Below, one piece after another: positions 42,149 to 50,432 of a DNA stretch of 57,824 nucleotides. Numbering within the stretch: position 1 is the first letter of the stretch; every line of letters starts with the position of its first letter. Below the pieces are notes generated by a model. That model ran no database searches. It was not told where the DNA came from and saw only the letters and a list, made by a program, of their open reading frames with translations. Source of the stretch: an uncultured Lachnobacterium sp. (GTDB lineage: Bacteria; Bacillota; Clostridia; Lachnospirales; Lachnospiraceae). Where the stretch lies: the NCBI GenBank assembly GCA_937889225.1, contig CALAST010000095.1, positions 1 to 57,824 of the forward strand, read 5' to 3'. A program made the position numbers and the translations under genes.

Positions 42149-43399
42149 TTAAAATGGATTAATGTAGTTTTCAATATCTGTAGCATATTGGAACATATTG
42201 ATATACGGCTGAATTTGTTTTACTGCTGCATGATGTGTATTATTATTGAGTAATTTCAGACATTTTGACAATAACTGAGGATATGCATCCAATATATCGG
42301 GATTATTTAATAATAATAAACTTGGATAAAACGTGTCTACATCAATAAGTTCCCAATAACGTGCTAAGTTCAATGATATGGCAAGACCTTCTTTATTTTT
42401 TGTTTGCCCCGGAGTACCGCCAATCTGATTAATTACGATATTGGTATATTTTTTTGAATCAGTTTCAGTTTTTGTTGTTTCTTTAGAAGAACCGCCATTT
42501 CCATTTCCCGTTACAGAATTTAATTCTAATTTTACGGATGCACTAAATGCTCTTTTTTCTTCTTCGGATTGACTAAAATCGCTGATTTTGGTTGTTTCCG
42601 TGGAATAGAGTAAACCTCCTAATGTGAATTTACATGGGATATATAGTCCCCATTCATTCAGTACGTGGAGGAGATTGCACATTTTGTCTTTGTCGGAATC
42701 AGAGGAATTTATCACTTCAGCTACCGCTTTAGCGAATAGCGGATTTGGTATCATGTTGTCGGGATTTATTTCAAAATCGGCCTTGGATACCATATATTTT
42801 TCTAACAAAAATTCTTCGGTTTTGCTGCTTGCAGATGTTTTGCTTTTTTGATAATCATATTCGGCATTAGCACTTAAAAATGGAGTATCCAGAGCCAGGG
42901 AGGCTTTATTATTGGTAAGTAAATTTATATCCTGCGTAATTTTGGAAAAGGAGCAACTGGAAAGTTCTTGGGTATTTATTCTAGGATTATTCATTGCAGG
43001 CAATGCATTCCATGAAAATAAATCATGAAAAGCCCTTTTTATTCCGTCTTTTTGTGAAAATGTAATGCCACGGAAAATCTGACATTTTCGGAACAAATCT
43101 TCTTTTTGCGTTTCTGACATATCGCGATAATCTTCTTTATCAATATCCTTTTGAATACAGCTTCCTTCATTTTTTCCAATATAAATGCATTGATTTTGGT
43201 CTAAGATTTCAAATAAGCATATTTCATTCTCAAATTCTGTGAGAATTGGAGCATCATTATTTAAAAAGAAATCATTTTCGACCATAAAATGCTTTTCTAT
43301 CAAAGTTTTTCGAAGGTCAGATAACATTGTTTCCGGGTTCGTTTTTATGGAAATACTGTTTCCATTTGTATTTTTTATTAAAATTAATTGTTTATCCAT
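42149..43399 (-). CDS. MACPF-domain (membrane attack complex/perforin-like) protein
   Basis: A 416-aa protein. An N-terminal beta-grasp-like segment (1-75, with ISIKTNPETMLSDLRKTL) precedes a region with the MACPF pattern: the signature-like LNEWGLYIPCKFTLGGLLYS (near 250-270), a Ser/Thr-rich second transmembrane-hairpin region with Gly-Asn repeats, and QIGGTPGQ leading to ARYWELIDVDTFYP. The classical Y-G-T-H is replaced by W-G-L-Y, but the spaced GG is kept. MACPF proteins oligomerise into pores. There is no signal peptide, so release would need lysis or another route. The start at 43399 has GGAG upstream. Domain call by eye. Confidence 0.7.
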   Translation of the reverse strand: MDKQLILIKNTNGNSISIKTNPETMLSDLRKTLIEKHFMVENDFFLNNDAPILTEFENEICLFEILDQNQCIYIGKNEGSCIQKDIDKEDYRDMSETQKEDLFRKCQIFRGITFSQKDGIKRAFHDLFSWNALPAMNNPRINTQELSSCSFSKITQDINLLTNNKASLALDTPFLSANAEYDYQKSKTSASSKTEEFLLEKYMVSKADFEINPDNMIPNPLFAKAVAEVINSSDSDKDKMCNLLHVLNEWGLYIPCKFTLGGLLYSTETTKISDFSQSEEEKRAFSASVKLELNSVTGNGNGGSSKETTKTETDSKKYTNIVINQIGGTPGQTKNKEGLAISLNLARYWELIDVDTFYPSLLLLNNPDILDAYPQLLSKCLKLLNNNTHHAAVKQIQPYINMFQYATDIENYINPF

Positions 43400-43425
43400 A
43401 ATCGTTTTCTCCAAATATAATTAAT

Positions 43426-44571
43426 TTATTCCCAAATGGATTTTTGTTCATTTGGAGGCATAAGGTTATATCGGTCAATATGTGCTTTTGCTTTTTCTAA
43501 TGAAGAAAATACAAAAAGAAAGATGGTTATAGTTCCTTCCGGTTCCTCCCATGGTTTAAAGTCACCACCGTGCCAAGTGCCGTAATTAATATGTGTTTTA
43601 TCACCTTCTACAATTGTGCCGGGTTTCAAATCCTCTCCGGATACAAGTTGCTGTTCGTTTGTCGCATTTGCGTTAGCGGCTGCAAGATAGTTTTTACCTG
43701 TGAAGTTTAATGTTTTGGTAGATTTTAATGTAATATCTTTTGGCGTATTGATATCGATAACTTTATCTCCGTCTATCCAACTTAGCATATCCCTCGCTGT
43801 AAATGTGAGTTTTTGGTATTTGACTTTTGTGGCAGGGTCAATTCCGCTGACATTTTCGATGGCTTTTATTACGATATTTTTATCTCCATCTTTACCGGAC
43901 CAGGCACGTATGCAAGTTTCTCCAAATAGGTTTTTATCGCCTTTTGCCCAATGGACTGCATTTTGGCGAATTAATTCTCCGGAAGCAAGTGTTGCTTTGT
44001 ATTCAAATCCCACAGTACCCCAACAGCGAATTGGAAATTCTATAACAGAGTTCTCACAGCAAATGCAGACATTTTCATAATTTAAAGAGATTTTTTCATT
44101 TGTAGGCACAACATTTTCCAGTAAGATAGGTTCAAATTTATCTTTATTTGCATTTCGCGTTGTATCATCTGATTTTTTCAGTCGACAACTTACTCGCAGA
44201 TTGTGATGTGACCAGTAATTTGTAGAAAAACCAATGAGGTCCGGTTTTTTCGTTTTTTTGGTGTTGGTAAGGACAATTTCATTTTTGTTTTTTAAGAGCA
44301 TATCCTTAAAATCAATAAGTCTTTCAGTTTCCTTTGCCAAAATTCGGTCAGTATAATTTTCCGTATGTCTGTCTGCTTCCGGCATTACAAAACGATACTG
44401 GAAATTAGTGTTATCCGAGCAGATAAAACTTTCCCCATTTATTTTTTTGGTTTCAAGAATGGCTCTTAGATTCGATAATTTTCTTCCCGATTCCTGCTCA
44501 AAATCAGAATCTGTGATTGTTATAGAGTCATTTGTTCCGCTGCCTTTGGTGCATATAATTTCAAATCCCAT
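43426..44571 (-). CDS. Unknown protein, first gene of the MACPF operon
   Basis: A 381-aa cytoplasmic-looking protein with no signal peptide. Its first 60 residues (DSITITDSDFEQESGRKLSNLRAILETK, cited here as ITITDSDFEQ and KLSNLRAILETK) resemble the N-terminal beta-grasp-like segment of the MACPF protein 26 nt downstream. The rest is strand-rich with several Cys and Trp (ENVCICCENS, IRCWGTVGFEY) and ends with NYGTWHGGDFKPWEE and an amphipathic helix. The shared head domain suggests the two proteins bind the same partner or each other. RBS AGGAGG. Function unknown. Confidence 0.7.
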   Translation of the reverse strand: MGFEIICTKGSGTNDSITITDSDFEQESGRKLSNLRAILETKKINGESFICSDNTNFQYRFVMPEADRHTENYTDRILAKETERLIDFKDMLLKNKNEIVLTNTKKTKKPDLIGFSTNYWSHHNLRVSCRLKKSDDTTRNANKDKFEPILLENVVPTNEKISLNYENVCICCENSVIEFPIRCWGTVGFEYKATLASGELIRQNAVHWAKGDKNLFGETCIRAWSGKDGDKNIVIKAIENVSGIDPATKVKYQKLTFTARDMLSWIDGDKVIDINTPKDITLKSTKTLNFTGKNYLAAANANATNEQQLVSGEDLKPGTIVEGDKTHINYGTWHGGDFKPWEEPEGTITIFLFVFSSLEKAKAHIDRYNLMPPNEQKSIWE

Positions 44572-44742
44572 TCCATTTCCTCCTAAGTACTATTAGTTAG
44601 TTCCATTTTAGAATAGTATGTTTTATGTGGGAAAGGGACAGATTATGAGAATTTTACAAATGTTCTTTTTGGATAGAAAAAGTCTCTCTACTTTAATCCG
44701 GTTCTAGCTAACAAAATTAGAACAATCTGATTTTATTTTCAA

Positions 44743-45630
44743 TTAATTTTCCAACAACCGCAAATAACGATTTGCCTCCCGAAGCACATGGTCAGCAAGA
44801 AGCGGTAGTATAACAGACCTGATATTGCAGCTAATAATTCCATTTGTTCCGGTTGCCTTAAAATCACGATAACGTTGCGTTGTTTCGAGAGTTTTTTGTG
44901 TTAAGCGTTCTTCTAATTGCGTATCCTGTTGTTTAGCGATTGCTAAAAGTTCTTCATATTCTTCCGCATAATCATTTGCAGTTTCAATCAATTCTTTTTC
45001 CGTAGGGTCTAACAATCCGCGAATAAATTCCGCATGTTCCATCATAATCTGATTCCAGAACACTTCGGTATTTTTCTGATTGTTATTCGGAATCCTGCCT
45101 CGTTCTATCTCACGAACTGTCTGCAAATATAATCTTGCTTCTCTTGTAATATGTTCAATAAGTAATGGATAATTGAACGTGTACAAGTTACAGGAAAGGA
45201 CATTTTGCAGGATTTTCTCTTTAAAAGAAATAAGTCCTACTAACAAATCAATAATGTTTCTGTTTATTCTTTGCACTTTTTGTACAGTTTCTTTATTTGG
45301 CTGTCCAATACCTGTGCGGAGTCTTTTTTCCGCTTGTGTAATTTGAATATTAATTGGTACACCGGCCAATTTTTCTGTTTGTTTTTCTGCAGTTTGTGTG
45401 TATTCTGTAACGATTTCCCCGGAATTTAAAACATTTGCTCCTACATTTCCATTCGCAAGTTTGACAACTTCCTCCAGTTTCTTTTCAAATTGTTCCCGAT
45501 ACCAATCAGCTTCTTTTATATAGCCGGTTTCACTAGATGGAAATGCAGCCAGCAAAAAGAATGCATGCTCTTTCATGATTCTTGCAAAAAACAAATGGGT
45601 TTCAAGGGATACTATGATATACGTATTCAT
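44743..45630 (-). CDS. DUF2935-family four-helix-bundle protein
   Basis: A 295-aa all-helical protein. Two repeats of the DUF2935 unit are visible: SLETHLFFARIMKEHAFFL at the start and VFWNQIMMEHAEFIRGLLDP in the middle, each with paired Glu and His in the ExxH arrangement of ferritin-like metal sites. The function is not established. The start has AGGAGA 8 nt upstream. It lies 171 bp upstream of the MACPF operon on the same strand; whether it belongs to that transcript is unclear. Confidence 0.85.
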   Translation of the reverse strand: MNTYIIVSLETHLFFARIMKEHAFFLLAAFPSSETGYIKEADWYREQFEKKLEEVVKLANGNVGANVLNSGEIVTEYTQTAEKQTEKLAGVPINIQITQAEKRLRTGIGQPNKETVQKVQRINRNIIDLLVGLISFKEKILQNVLSCNLYTFNYPLLIEHITREARLYLQTVREIERGRIPNNNQKNTEVFWNQIMMEHAEFIRGLLDPTEKELIETANDYAEEYEELLAIAKQQDTQLEERLTQKTLETTQRYRDFKATGTNGIISCNIRSVILPLLADHVLREANRYLRLLEN

Positions 45631-45724
45631 TTCATATTCTCCTAAAATCCTATCTTTATCAGTATATACCGAGAAAATTGAGTGTTTCCGTAGATTTGGA
45701 TTATTTGAAGAATTGGTATAAAAA

Positions 45725-45823
45725 AGGGGCTATCGGAAAATAGAATGAATATAAAAGATATAGTGTTTTTAAAAGAATCTTACACTAAAATCAGTATATA
45801 TTTTTCATTTCCCGATAGCCTCT
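45725..45823. mobile_element. Palindromic repeat, copy 2 (MITE-like)
   Basis: A 99-bp element. The terminal inverted repeats AGGGGCTATCGG and CCGATAGCCTCT (45725-45736/45812-45823) match at 11 of 12 positions, and an inner ATAGTGT/ACACTA stem is present. It is similar along its length to the copy at 39299-39399. Its right end provides the last codons of the small ORF at 45791-45934, which suggests insertion into that gene. Confidence 0.65.
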
Positions 45824-45934
45824 AAAATAGTAATCGTTCAAACTATTTTTTATAAGTTCTAAATACATTGGGTTTCTTTCTGTAAGTTTCGTTATTTTTA
45901 AAGAATAACCGCTTGCAGATAATAAATCTTCCAT
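45791..45934 (-). CDS. Small ORF, 47 aa, possibly truncated
   Basis: It starts with ATG behind AAAGGA (7-nt spacing), 23 nt after the stop of the RpiB-like gene, so it is probably on the same mRNA. It reads MEDLLSASGYSLKITKLTER and so on. The last 11 or so codons (from RGYREMKN) lie inside palindromic repeat copy 2, so the original C-terminus seems to have been replaced. No family recognised. Could be a decayed gene. Confidence 0.4.
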   Translation of the reverse strand: MEDLLSASGYSLKITKLTERNPMYLELIKNSLNDYYFRGYREMKNIY

Positions 45935-45957
45935 TGTATATTCCTTTAAGATATTGT

Positions 45958-46593
45958 CTAGAGTATCGTTTTCAAATATTTTGCAATTTCTGCATCTTCA
46001 CAATTTGCAAAAAACAGTTCTGAAAAATGTTCACCACTAATAGTTGTTTTTAAAACATCTTGGTCCATTTCTTTTAAAATGGTAAGCATATCCTTATGAG
46101 AAACTTGTTTAATCGCATCTAACATCATTTTGCTTTGATGTTGTGCCTCTTTACGAGCTGGTGGATATCCGCCACCGCTTTCTTTTTCAAATAATTTTTC
46201 GAAGATATACTGTAAACGAAGTTCTGCCGCAAATCCGAAATCTTTGCCAAGAGGAAGTGCTACAACATTTCCATCATTTACCTGAGAGAAAAGAACAGCG
46301 TCTTCTACATGAGAAACGTGACCACATTGTACATTCGGGAATGCATTAGCGGCAATCATAGCACCAATGCCTGAACCACATCCGGTAATAACGTAGTCTG
46401 CTGCTTTGGAATTAATTAAAATCCCTGCAAGAACACCACACATGACATAATTAATGGAATGTGGATCATCCGCACCATACATCCCATAATTATATACCGT
46501 ATGTCCTTTTGGTTCTGCAGCGTTTTTTAAAAGTTCATAAATCATTTCATTTTTTGCTGCTTGGCTGTTTTCGTTAATTAATGCAATTTTCAT
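45958..46593 (-). CDS. RpiB/LacA/LacB-family sugar-phosphate isomerase
   Basis: A 211-aa protein. The N-terminal 140 residues carry the RpiB/LacAB fold with MKIALINENSQAAKN, DYVITGCGSGIGAMIAAN (the active-site Cys and the phosphate loop, here GCGSGIG) and GHVSHVEDAVLF. The C-terminal 60 residues are a helical extension longer than in ribose-5-phosphate isomerase B. The family interconverts aldose and ketose phosphates; the sugar cannot be named. The RBS AAGGAAAGG is adequate. It lies 17 nt downstream of the DUF6033-like gene. Confidence 0.85.
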   Translation of the reverse strand: MKIALINENSQAAKNEMIYELLKNAAEPKGHTVYNYGMYGADDPHSINYVMCGVLAGILINSKAADYVITGCGSGIGAMIAANAFPNVQCGHVSHVEDAVLFSQVNDGNVVALPLGKDFGFAAELRLQYIFEKLFEKESGGGYPPARKEAQHQSKMMLDAIKQVSHKDMLTILKEMDQDVLKTTISGEHFSELFFANCEDAEIAKYLKTIL

Positions 46594-46610
46594 AAAAAAA
46601 TACCTTTCCT

Positions 46611-47318
46611 TTATAATTTAAAATCAAAGTTTTGTCCGACTATCATTTCCTGTTGGGTACGAATCTGGTTGTTTCTTGCAGCATAGAGAGAATCTTGCAG
46701 TTTTACAAATAAATCATCCAGAGTTGATGCAGTAATGGTGATAAGGTTCTCTTTGGGGTTTGAAATTTTATTTCCACCAAATGTTCCTTTTGAAGTTTTG
46801 CCATTTTGAAGTGCTTCTGTTTTTTCCGCACGATTCTGCTCAATGCGGTCTTTTTGTAACTGCATACTTTGCTCTACAACTGCAAAATAAGAAACAGAGC
46901 CATTATCGCTTATTTCCATACCAAAAGATTTGATATTTGCCCCTGATTCTTTCAGTTGTTCTATCATATCCGGCATTTTTGTAATGGTATTGTCAATAAG
47001 CCCCTCATTTTGTGTACGAACGGTCTCATTTGTTGCCATTTCTTCTACTTCGCTTTCGCTGATAAAAACGGTCAAACTTTTGTTGCTCTGATAATTGGCA
47101 AGCTGTTCCTTTGCAGTACTGCTTTGTTCATCATCCACTAAGACAAACTCAACATCACCATATTTTGCTTTTAAATCCTCATAATACGAAGATGCTGTTT
47201 CGCTAAGTTTTGGATTTCCAATAGTGCCTTTTGCATGTTCTGTCTTTTTGGTTGCTGTAGTTTCCGATTTGTTTACAATACTGTTTACAAAACGGTCCAT
47301 TCCGAAAATCTGATTCAT
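46611..47318 (-). CDS. DUF6033-like protein
   Basis: A 235-aa protein, mainly helical, with YYEDLKAKYGDVEFVLVDDE, a central strand-helix unit (SLTVFISESEVEEMATNE) and a Gln/Arg-rich tail. This fits what I know of DUF6033 in Lachnospiraceae; the match is from memory. The RBS AGGAGG is strong. A sigma-D-like promoter (47385-47411) lies 67 nt upstream, which would place it with motility genes. No flagellar gene is in the window. Confidence 0.65.
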   Translation of the reverse strand: MNQIFGMDRFVNSIVNKSETTATKKTEHAKGTIGNPKLSETASSYYEDLKAKYGDVEFVLVDDEQSSTAKEQLANYQSNKSLTVFISESEVEEMATNETVRTQNEGLIDNTITKMPDMIEQLKESGANIKSFGMEISDNGSVSYFAVVEQSMQLQKDRIEQNRAEKTEALQNGKTSKGTFGGNKISNPKENLITITASTLDDLFVKLQDSLYAARNNQIRTQQEMIVGQNFDFKL

Positions 47319-47363
47319 ATGACCCCTCCTTGTCTTTTTGCAAATCCATTTGTATAACGTGAG

Positions 47364-47411
47364 AATTCCATAATTCTATAATGTATATCGGTTAATTCCA
47401 TAATAGAATTA
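47364..47411 (-). promoter_or_regulatory. Possible sigma-D promoter with direct repeats
   Basis: On the minus strand TAAT (47408-47411), a 15-bp spacer and ACCGATAT (47385-47392) match the sigma-D consensus TAAA-N15-GCCGATAT at 10 of 12 positions. The direct repeat AATTCCATAAT occurs at 47364-47374 and 47394-47404 (plus strand), 30 bp apart, on both sides of the -10 box. Confidence 0.45.
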
Positions 47412-47605
47412 AGAACTAAATTGGTTGAAAAATCACGCCCGGTTTACTCCAATTTTGAACTGGAATAACAAAAGAGAGTTCTATCTATGATTAATTCTTA
47501 GTATATATTATAAACCTGCTTATAGCAAAAATTTTTCCTACAGTAATTTTATACTATCTTTTAAGAAAATATAGAAACTAATTTTGTATAAAAATAAAAA
47601 AACAG

Positions 47606-47634
47606 TTGACAAATATTGTATGACATGGTAATGT
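47606..47634 (+). promoter_or_regulatory. Strong promoter of a short non-coding unit
   Basis: TTGACA (47606-47611), a 17-bp spacer and TGG-TAATGT (47629-47634, extended -10). No gene of normal length follows before the terminator at 47762. Confidence 0.7.
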
Positions 47635-47639
47635 CTATA

Positions 47640-47789
47640 CATAGTTAGTGATGACTAACACAGGAGAGGCAGAACTAATTTTGGCACAAGAATAGAAGTA
47701 TCTGTCATAAAATATTCAATTATCTGGAAATCAGAAATAACCACATAAAACTCCTTAAAAGTCCCGCGGATTTATTCCGTGGGATTTTT
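47640..47789 (+). ncRNA. Candidate small RNA or leader unit upstream of pyk
   Basis: Within the 680-bp gap between the DUF6033-like gene and pyk, about 150 nt lie between a near-consensus promoter and a strong terminator. The RNA would begin with a GTTAGT/ACTAAC hairpin (47644-47649/47654-47659). A 14-codon ORF (47651-47695) with a poor RBS is the only reading frame. pyk has its own promoter further downstream, so this is more likely an independent small RNA than a pyk attenuator. Confidence 0.5.
47762..47789 (+). terminator. Intrinsic terminator
   Basis: TCCCGCGGA/TCCGTGGGA (47762-47770/47776-47784, one G-U pair), 5-nt loop, then five T. Confidence 0.88.
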
Positions 47790-47904
47790 GCTATTTCAGC
47801 GTGGATATGGGGTGTTTTGCAATTTGTGAGCTTAGGCGAAAAAGTCTTCGTTGATAAGCTGTGAAATAAGTATAAAATGCCATAAAAATTTCTACAAATT
47901 ATCA

Positions 47905-47933
47905 ATGACAGACTGCACAAATAATGGTACAAT
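47905..47933 (+). promoter_or_regulatory. pyk promoter
   Basis: ATGACA (47905-47910), a 17-bp spacer and TGG-TACAAT (47928-47933, extended -10). The leader contains a GGTTAAA/TTTAACC hairpin with a 5-nt loop. Confidence 0.65.
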
Positions 47934-47998
47934 AATGTGGGAAAAATCGGTTAAACTTATTTTAACCATAAAAATAAAAAAGAAAGCGAGTAACCACT

Positions 47999-49435
47999 AT
48001 GAAGAAAACAAAAATTGTATGTACTATGGGACCAAATTCTAATGATGAACACATTATGAGAGCATTAGTCCGTGGTGGCATGGATATTGCACGTTTTAAC
48101 TTTTCTCACGGCACACATGAAGAACAGAAAGCACGTATGGATATGTTAAAACGCATCCGTTTGGAAGAAGGAAAGCCTATTGCCATTCTTCTGGATACAA
48201 AAGGACCGGAAATCCGTACAAAATTATTAAAGGATGGAAAGAAAGTAACCTTAAAAGAAGGTGCACAGTTTATCCTTTCTATTGAAGACATTATCGGTGA
48301 TGAAACAAGAGTTGGTATCACATATGAAGGTCTTGTAGAGGACGCTGTAATTGGCGGAAAAATCTTAATTGATGATGGTTTGATTGAACTGGAAGTAGTA
48401 AACAAAACAGCAACTGAACTCGTTTGTATTGTTATCAATGGCGGTGAATTAGGCGAAAGAAAAGGTGTAAACGTTCCAAACGTACCGGTTCGTTTACCGG
48501 CTATCACGGAAAAAGACAAAGAAGACATCCGTTTTGGTGTAGAACAGGATATCGACTTTATTGCAGCTTCTTTCGTTCGTAATGCAGAATGTATTTCTGA
48601 AATCAAAGCATTACTTCGTGAGTTTGGTGCACCATATACACCTGTAATTGCAAAAATTGAAAATGCAGAAGGTATTAAAAACTTAGATGAAATCATCCGC
48701 GTGGCAGATGGTATCATGGTTGCACGTGGTGACCTTGGTGTAGAAATTCCGGCAGAACAAGTTCCACACCTTCAGAAAATCATGATTAAAAAATGTAACG
48801 ATGCATTCAAACCGGTTATTACTGCAACACAGATGTTAGATTCCATGATTCGTAACCCACGTCCAACTCGTGCAGAAGTAACAGACGTTGCAAATGCAGT
48901 TTATGACGGAACAGATGCAGTTATGCTTTCCGGTGAAACTGCACAAGGTAAATATCCAATCGAAGCATTGAACATGATGGTGCATATCTGTGAAAATACA
49001 GAAGAATATTTGGATTACGGCGGATTATTAAAGAAACAGGCAGCAACCAGACTGTCAGGTATTCCAAGTGCATTAGGTTATGCAACCATTTCTACTGCTT
49101 ATAACTTAAATGCAAGATGTGTTATTGCTCCAACAGGTTCCGGTGCAACTGCAAGAATTTTATCCAAATTCCGTCCAAAGATGGAACTTATCGGTGCAAG
49201 TCCGGAAGAAAGAACACTTCGCAGAATGCAGATTTTCTGGGGTGTAAGACCATACAAATCTGTAGAAGCTACTACCTCTGATGCAATCTGTGATAATGCA
49301 ATTGAAATTGCAAAAGCAAAATTAGATGTAAAACCAAATGAAATCGCTGTTCTTACAGCCGGAATTCCTTCCCCTCATTTCGGAAATAAGGATTACGGTG
49401 CAAGTAATATGATGCGTATTGTAACAATGGATTAG
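47999..49435 (+). CDS. pyk: Pyruvate kinase
   Basis: A 478-aa glycolytic enzyme converting phosphoenolpyruvate and ADP to pyruvate and ATP. The barrel starts with KTKIVCTMGPNS and RFNFSHG; the metal and substrate site is in PVIAKIENAEGI and the signature region MVARGDLGVEIP; KPVITATQML and the activator-binding C-terminal domain follow. It lacks the extra phosphohistidine-type C-terminal domain of Bacillus pyruvate kinases, so it is the short form. Three nucleotides separate it from the next gene, making it the head of a four-gene operon. Confidence 0.96.
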   Translation: MKKTKIVCTMGPNSNDEHIMRALVRGGMDIARFNFSHGTHEEQKARMDMLKRIRLEEGKPIAILLDTKGPEIRTKLLKDGKKVTLKEGAQFILSIEDIIGDETRVGITYEGLVEDAVIGGKILIDDGLIELEVVNKTATELVCIVINGGELGERKGVNVPNVPVRLPAITEKDKEDIRFGVEQDIDFIAASFVRNAECISEIKALLREFGAPYTPVIAKIENAEGIKNLDEIIRVADGIMVARGDLGVEIPAEQVPHLQKIMIKKCNDAFKPVITATQMLDSMIRNPRPTRAEVTDVANAVYDGTDAVMLSGETAQGKYPIEALNMMVHICENTEEYLDYGGLLKKQAATRLSGIPSALGYATISTAYNLNARCVIAPTGSGATARILSKFRPKMELIGASPEERTLRRMQIFWGVRPYKSVEATTSDAICDNAIEIAKAKLDVKPNEIAVLTAGIPSPHFGNKDYGASNMMRIVTMD

Positions 49436-49438
49436 GAA

Positions 49439-50422
49439 ATGAAACGTAGTAAACATTTTAGAAAAGACGTAGTTATTGCAAGAGTAATATTTTGTGTGAT
49501 TTGTGCAGTTATTTTAGCACTTGTGACATCCGTAGTAACTACATTGTTGGAAAACAAAAAGGATTCGGAAGCAAAAGATTCGGAAACGGAACATTTTGTT
49601 TCCGAATCCACAATATTGGATACAGCACCGGATACTGAGATAGAAACAGACAGTCAACAGGAGAAGCAATACGTTATAGCGACTGTAAACGTCAAACTCC
49701 GAAAAGAACCAAATACGAATTGCGAAGTAATTGCAACCGTAAATGGAGGAGACCGTCTGCTTTTGTTAGAAGAACAGGCTGGCTGGTATAAGGTACTTTA
49801 TCAGGAGAAAGAGGGCTTTGTAAGTGCAGACTATGCACGAAAAGAAGTGATAGAAAGTGAAACCGAAGGTGGGGAAGGAAACGAGTTAAATCGTTCTGAT
49901 TATACCATTATGATAGACCCTGCCGGAGAGCAACTGCATTTTGATATTGGAACTTTATTAAAGCAGGAACTGGAAAGTCGTGGTTATGTAACGAAAATAA
50001 CAAGAAATATAGATGAAAATAATGTTACGGCACAGCAGCGTGCAGCCATGGCAGCACAGGCAGGTGCGGACATTACAATCGGTATTCATACAGGTAAGGC
50101 AGAAGACACTTCTGTAAGTGGTGCGTCAGCGATTGCACCATCTTCTGCGAATACAAGTGTAGGTACATTGGCAGAAAGCTGTCAGAAATTAAGTCAGGAA
50201 ATTATCAATGCGTATTGTACACAGACCGGTATGGAAAACGATGGCGTAATGATTGATGACACAAAAGAAGAAATCAATTATGCCTCTATGCCGACTACCG
50301 TAATTTCTTTGGGATATATGAGTAATCCTTCAGATAGTTCCAATATGCAGGATAGTGAATATCAGCAGAAAATGGTGCAGGCGATAGCGGATGGGATTGA
50401 CACCTATTTTGCACAGCAATAG
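49439..50422 (+). CDS. SH3-domain protein with a degenerate N-acetylmuramoyl-L-alanine amidase domain
   Basis: A 327-aa protein with an N-terminal membrane anchor (about 12-37), a bacterial SH3 domain (about 77-140) and an Amidase_3-like domain (about 155-325). In active enzymes the domain begins DPGHGG, with the first zinc His; here it is DPAGEQ. The segment carrying the Glu ligand is missing. The second His survives in GIHTGK, but the catalytic Glu before the final GF.SN is Ser (ISLGYMSN). It should therefore be inactive and may bind peptidoglycan or regulate an active amidase. The RBS AGGA is very close to the ATG, perhaps relying on coupling with pyk. Confidence 0.82.
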   Translation: MKRSKHFRKDVVIARVIFCVICAVILALVTSVVTTLLENKKDSEAKDSETEHFVSESTILDTAPDTEIETDSQQEKQYVIATVNVKLRKEPNTNCEVIATVNGGDRLLLLEEQAGWYKVLYQEKEGFVSADYARKEVIESETEGGEGNELNRSDYTIMIDPAGEQLHFDIGTLLKQELESRGYVTKITRNIDENNVTAQQRAAMAAQAGADITIGIHTGKAEDTSVSGASAIAPSSANTSVGTLAESCQKLSQEIINAYCTQTGMENDGVMIDDTKEEINYASMPTTVISLGYMSNPSDSSNMQDSEYQQKMVQAIADGIDTYFAQQ

Positions 50423-50432
50423 AGGAATTGAT

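Noticed and set aside
43700..44080. A 126-codon plus-strand frame inside the first MACPF-operon gene
   Set aside because: It is antisense to an intact gene with good RBS and operon context; composition is typical of a shadow frame.
44572..44640. A sigma-E promoter for the MACPF operon
   Set aside because: CATACTAT on the minus strand resembles the -10 box, but no -35 element lies at the required distance.
47651..47695. A 14-codon leader peptide in the small RNA unit
   Set aside because: RBS is poor, there is no run of one amino acid codon, and the following terminator has no competing antiterminator that I can see.
48106..48717. A 203-codon open frame on the minus strand
   Set aside because: It lies wholly inside pyk in antisense, has no RBS and reads as a Ser/Ile-rich shadow of the pyk codons.
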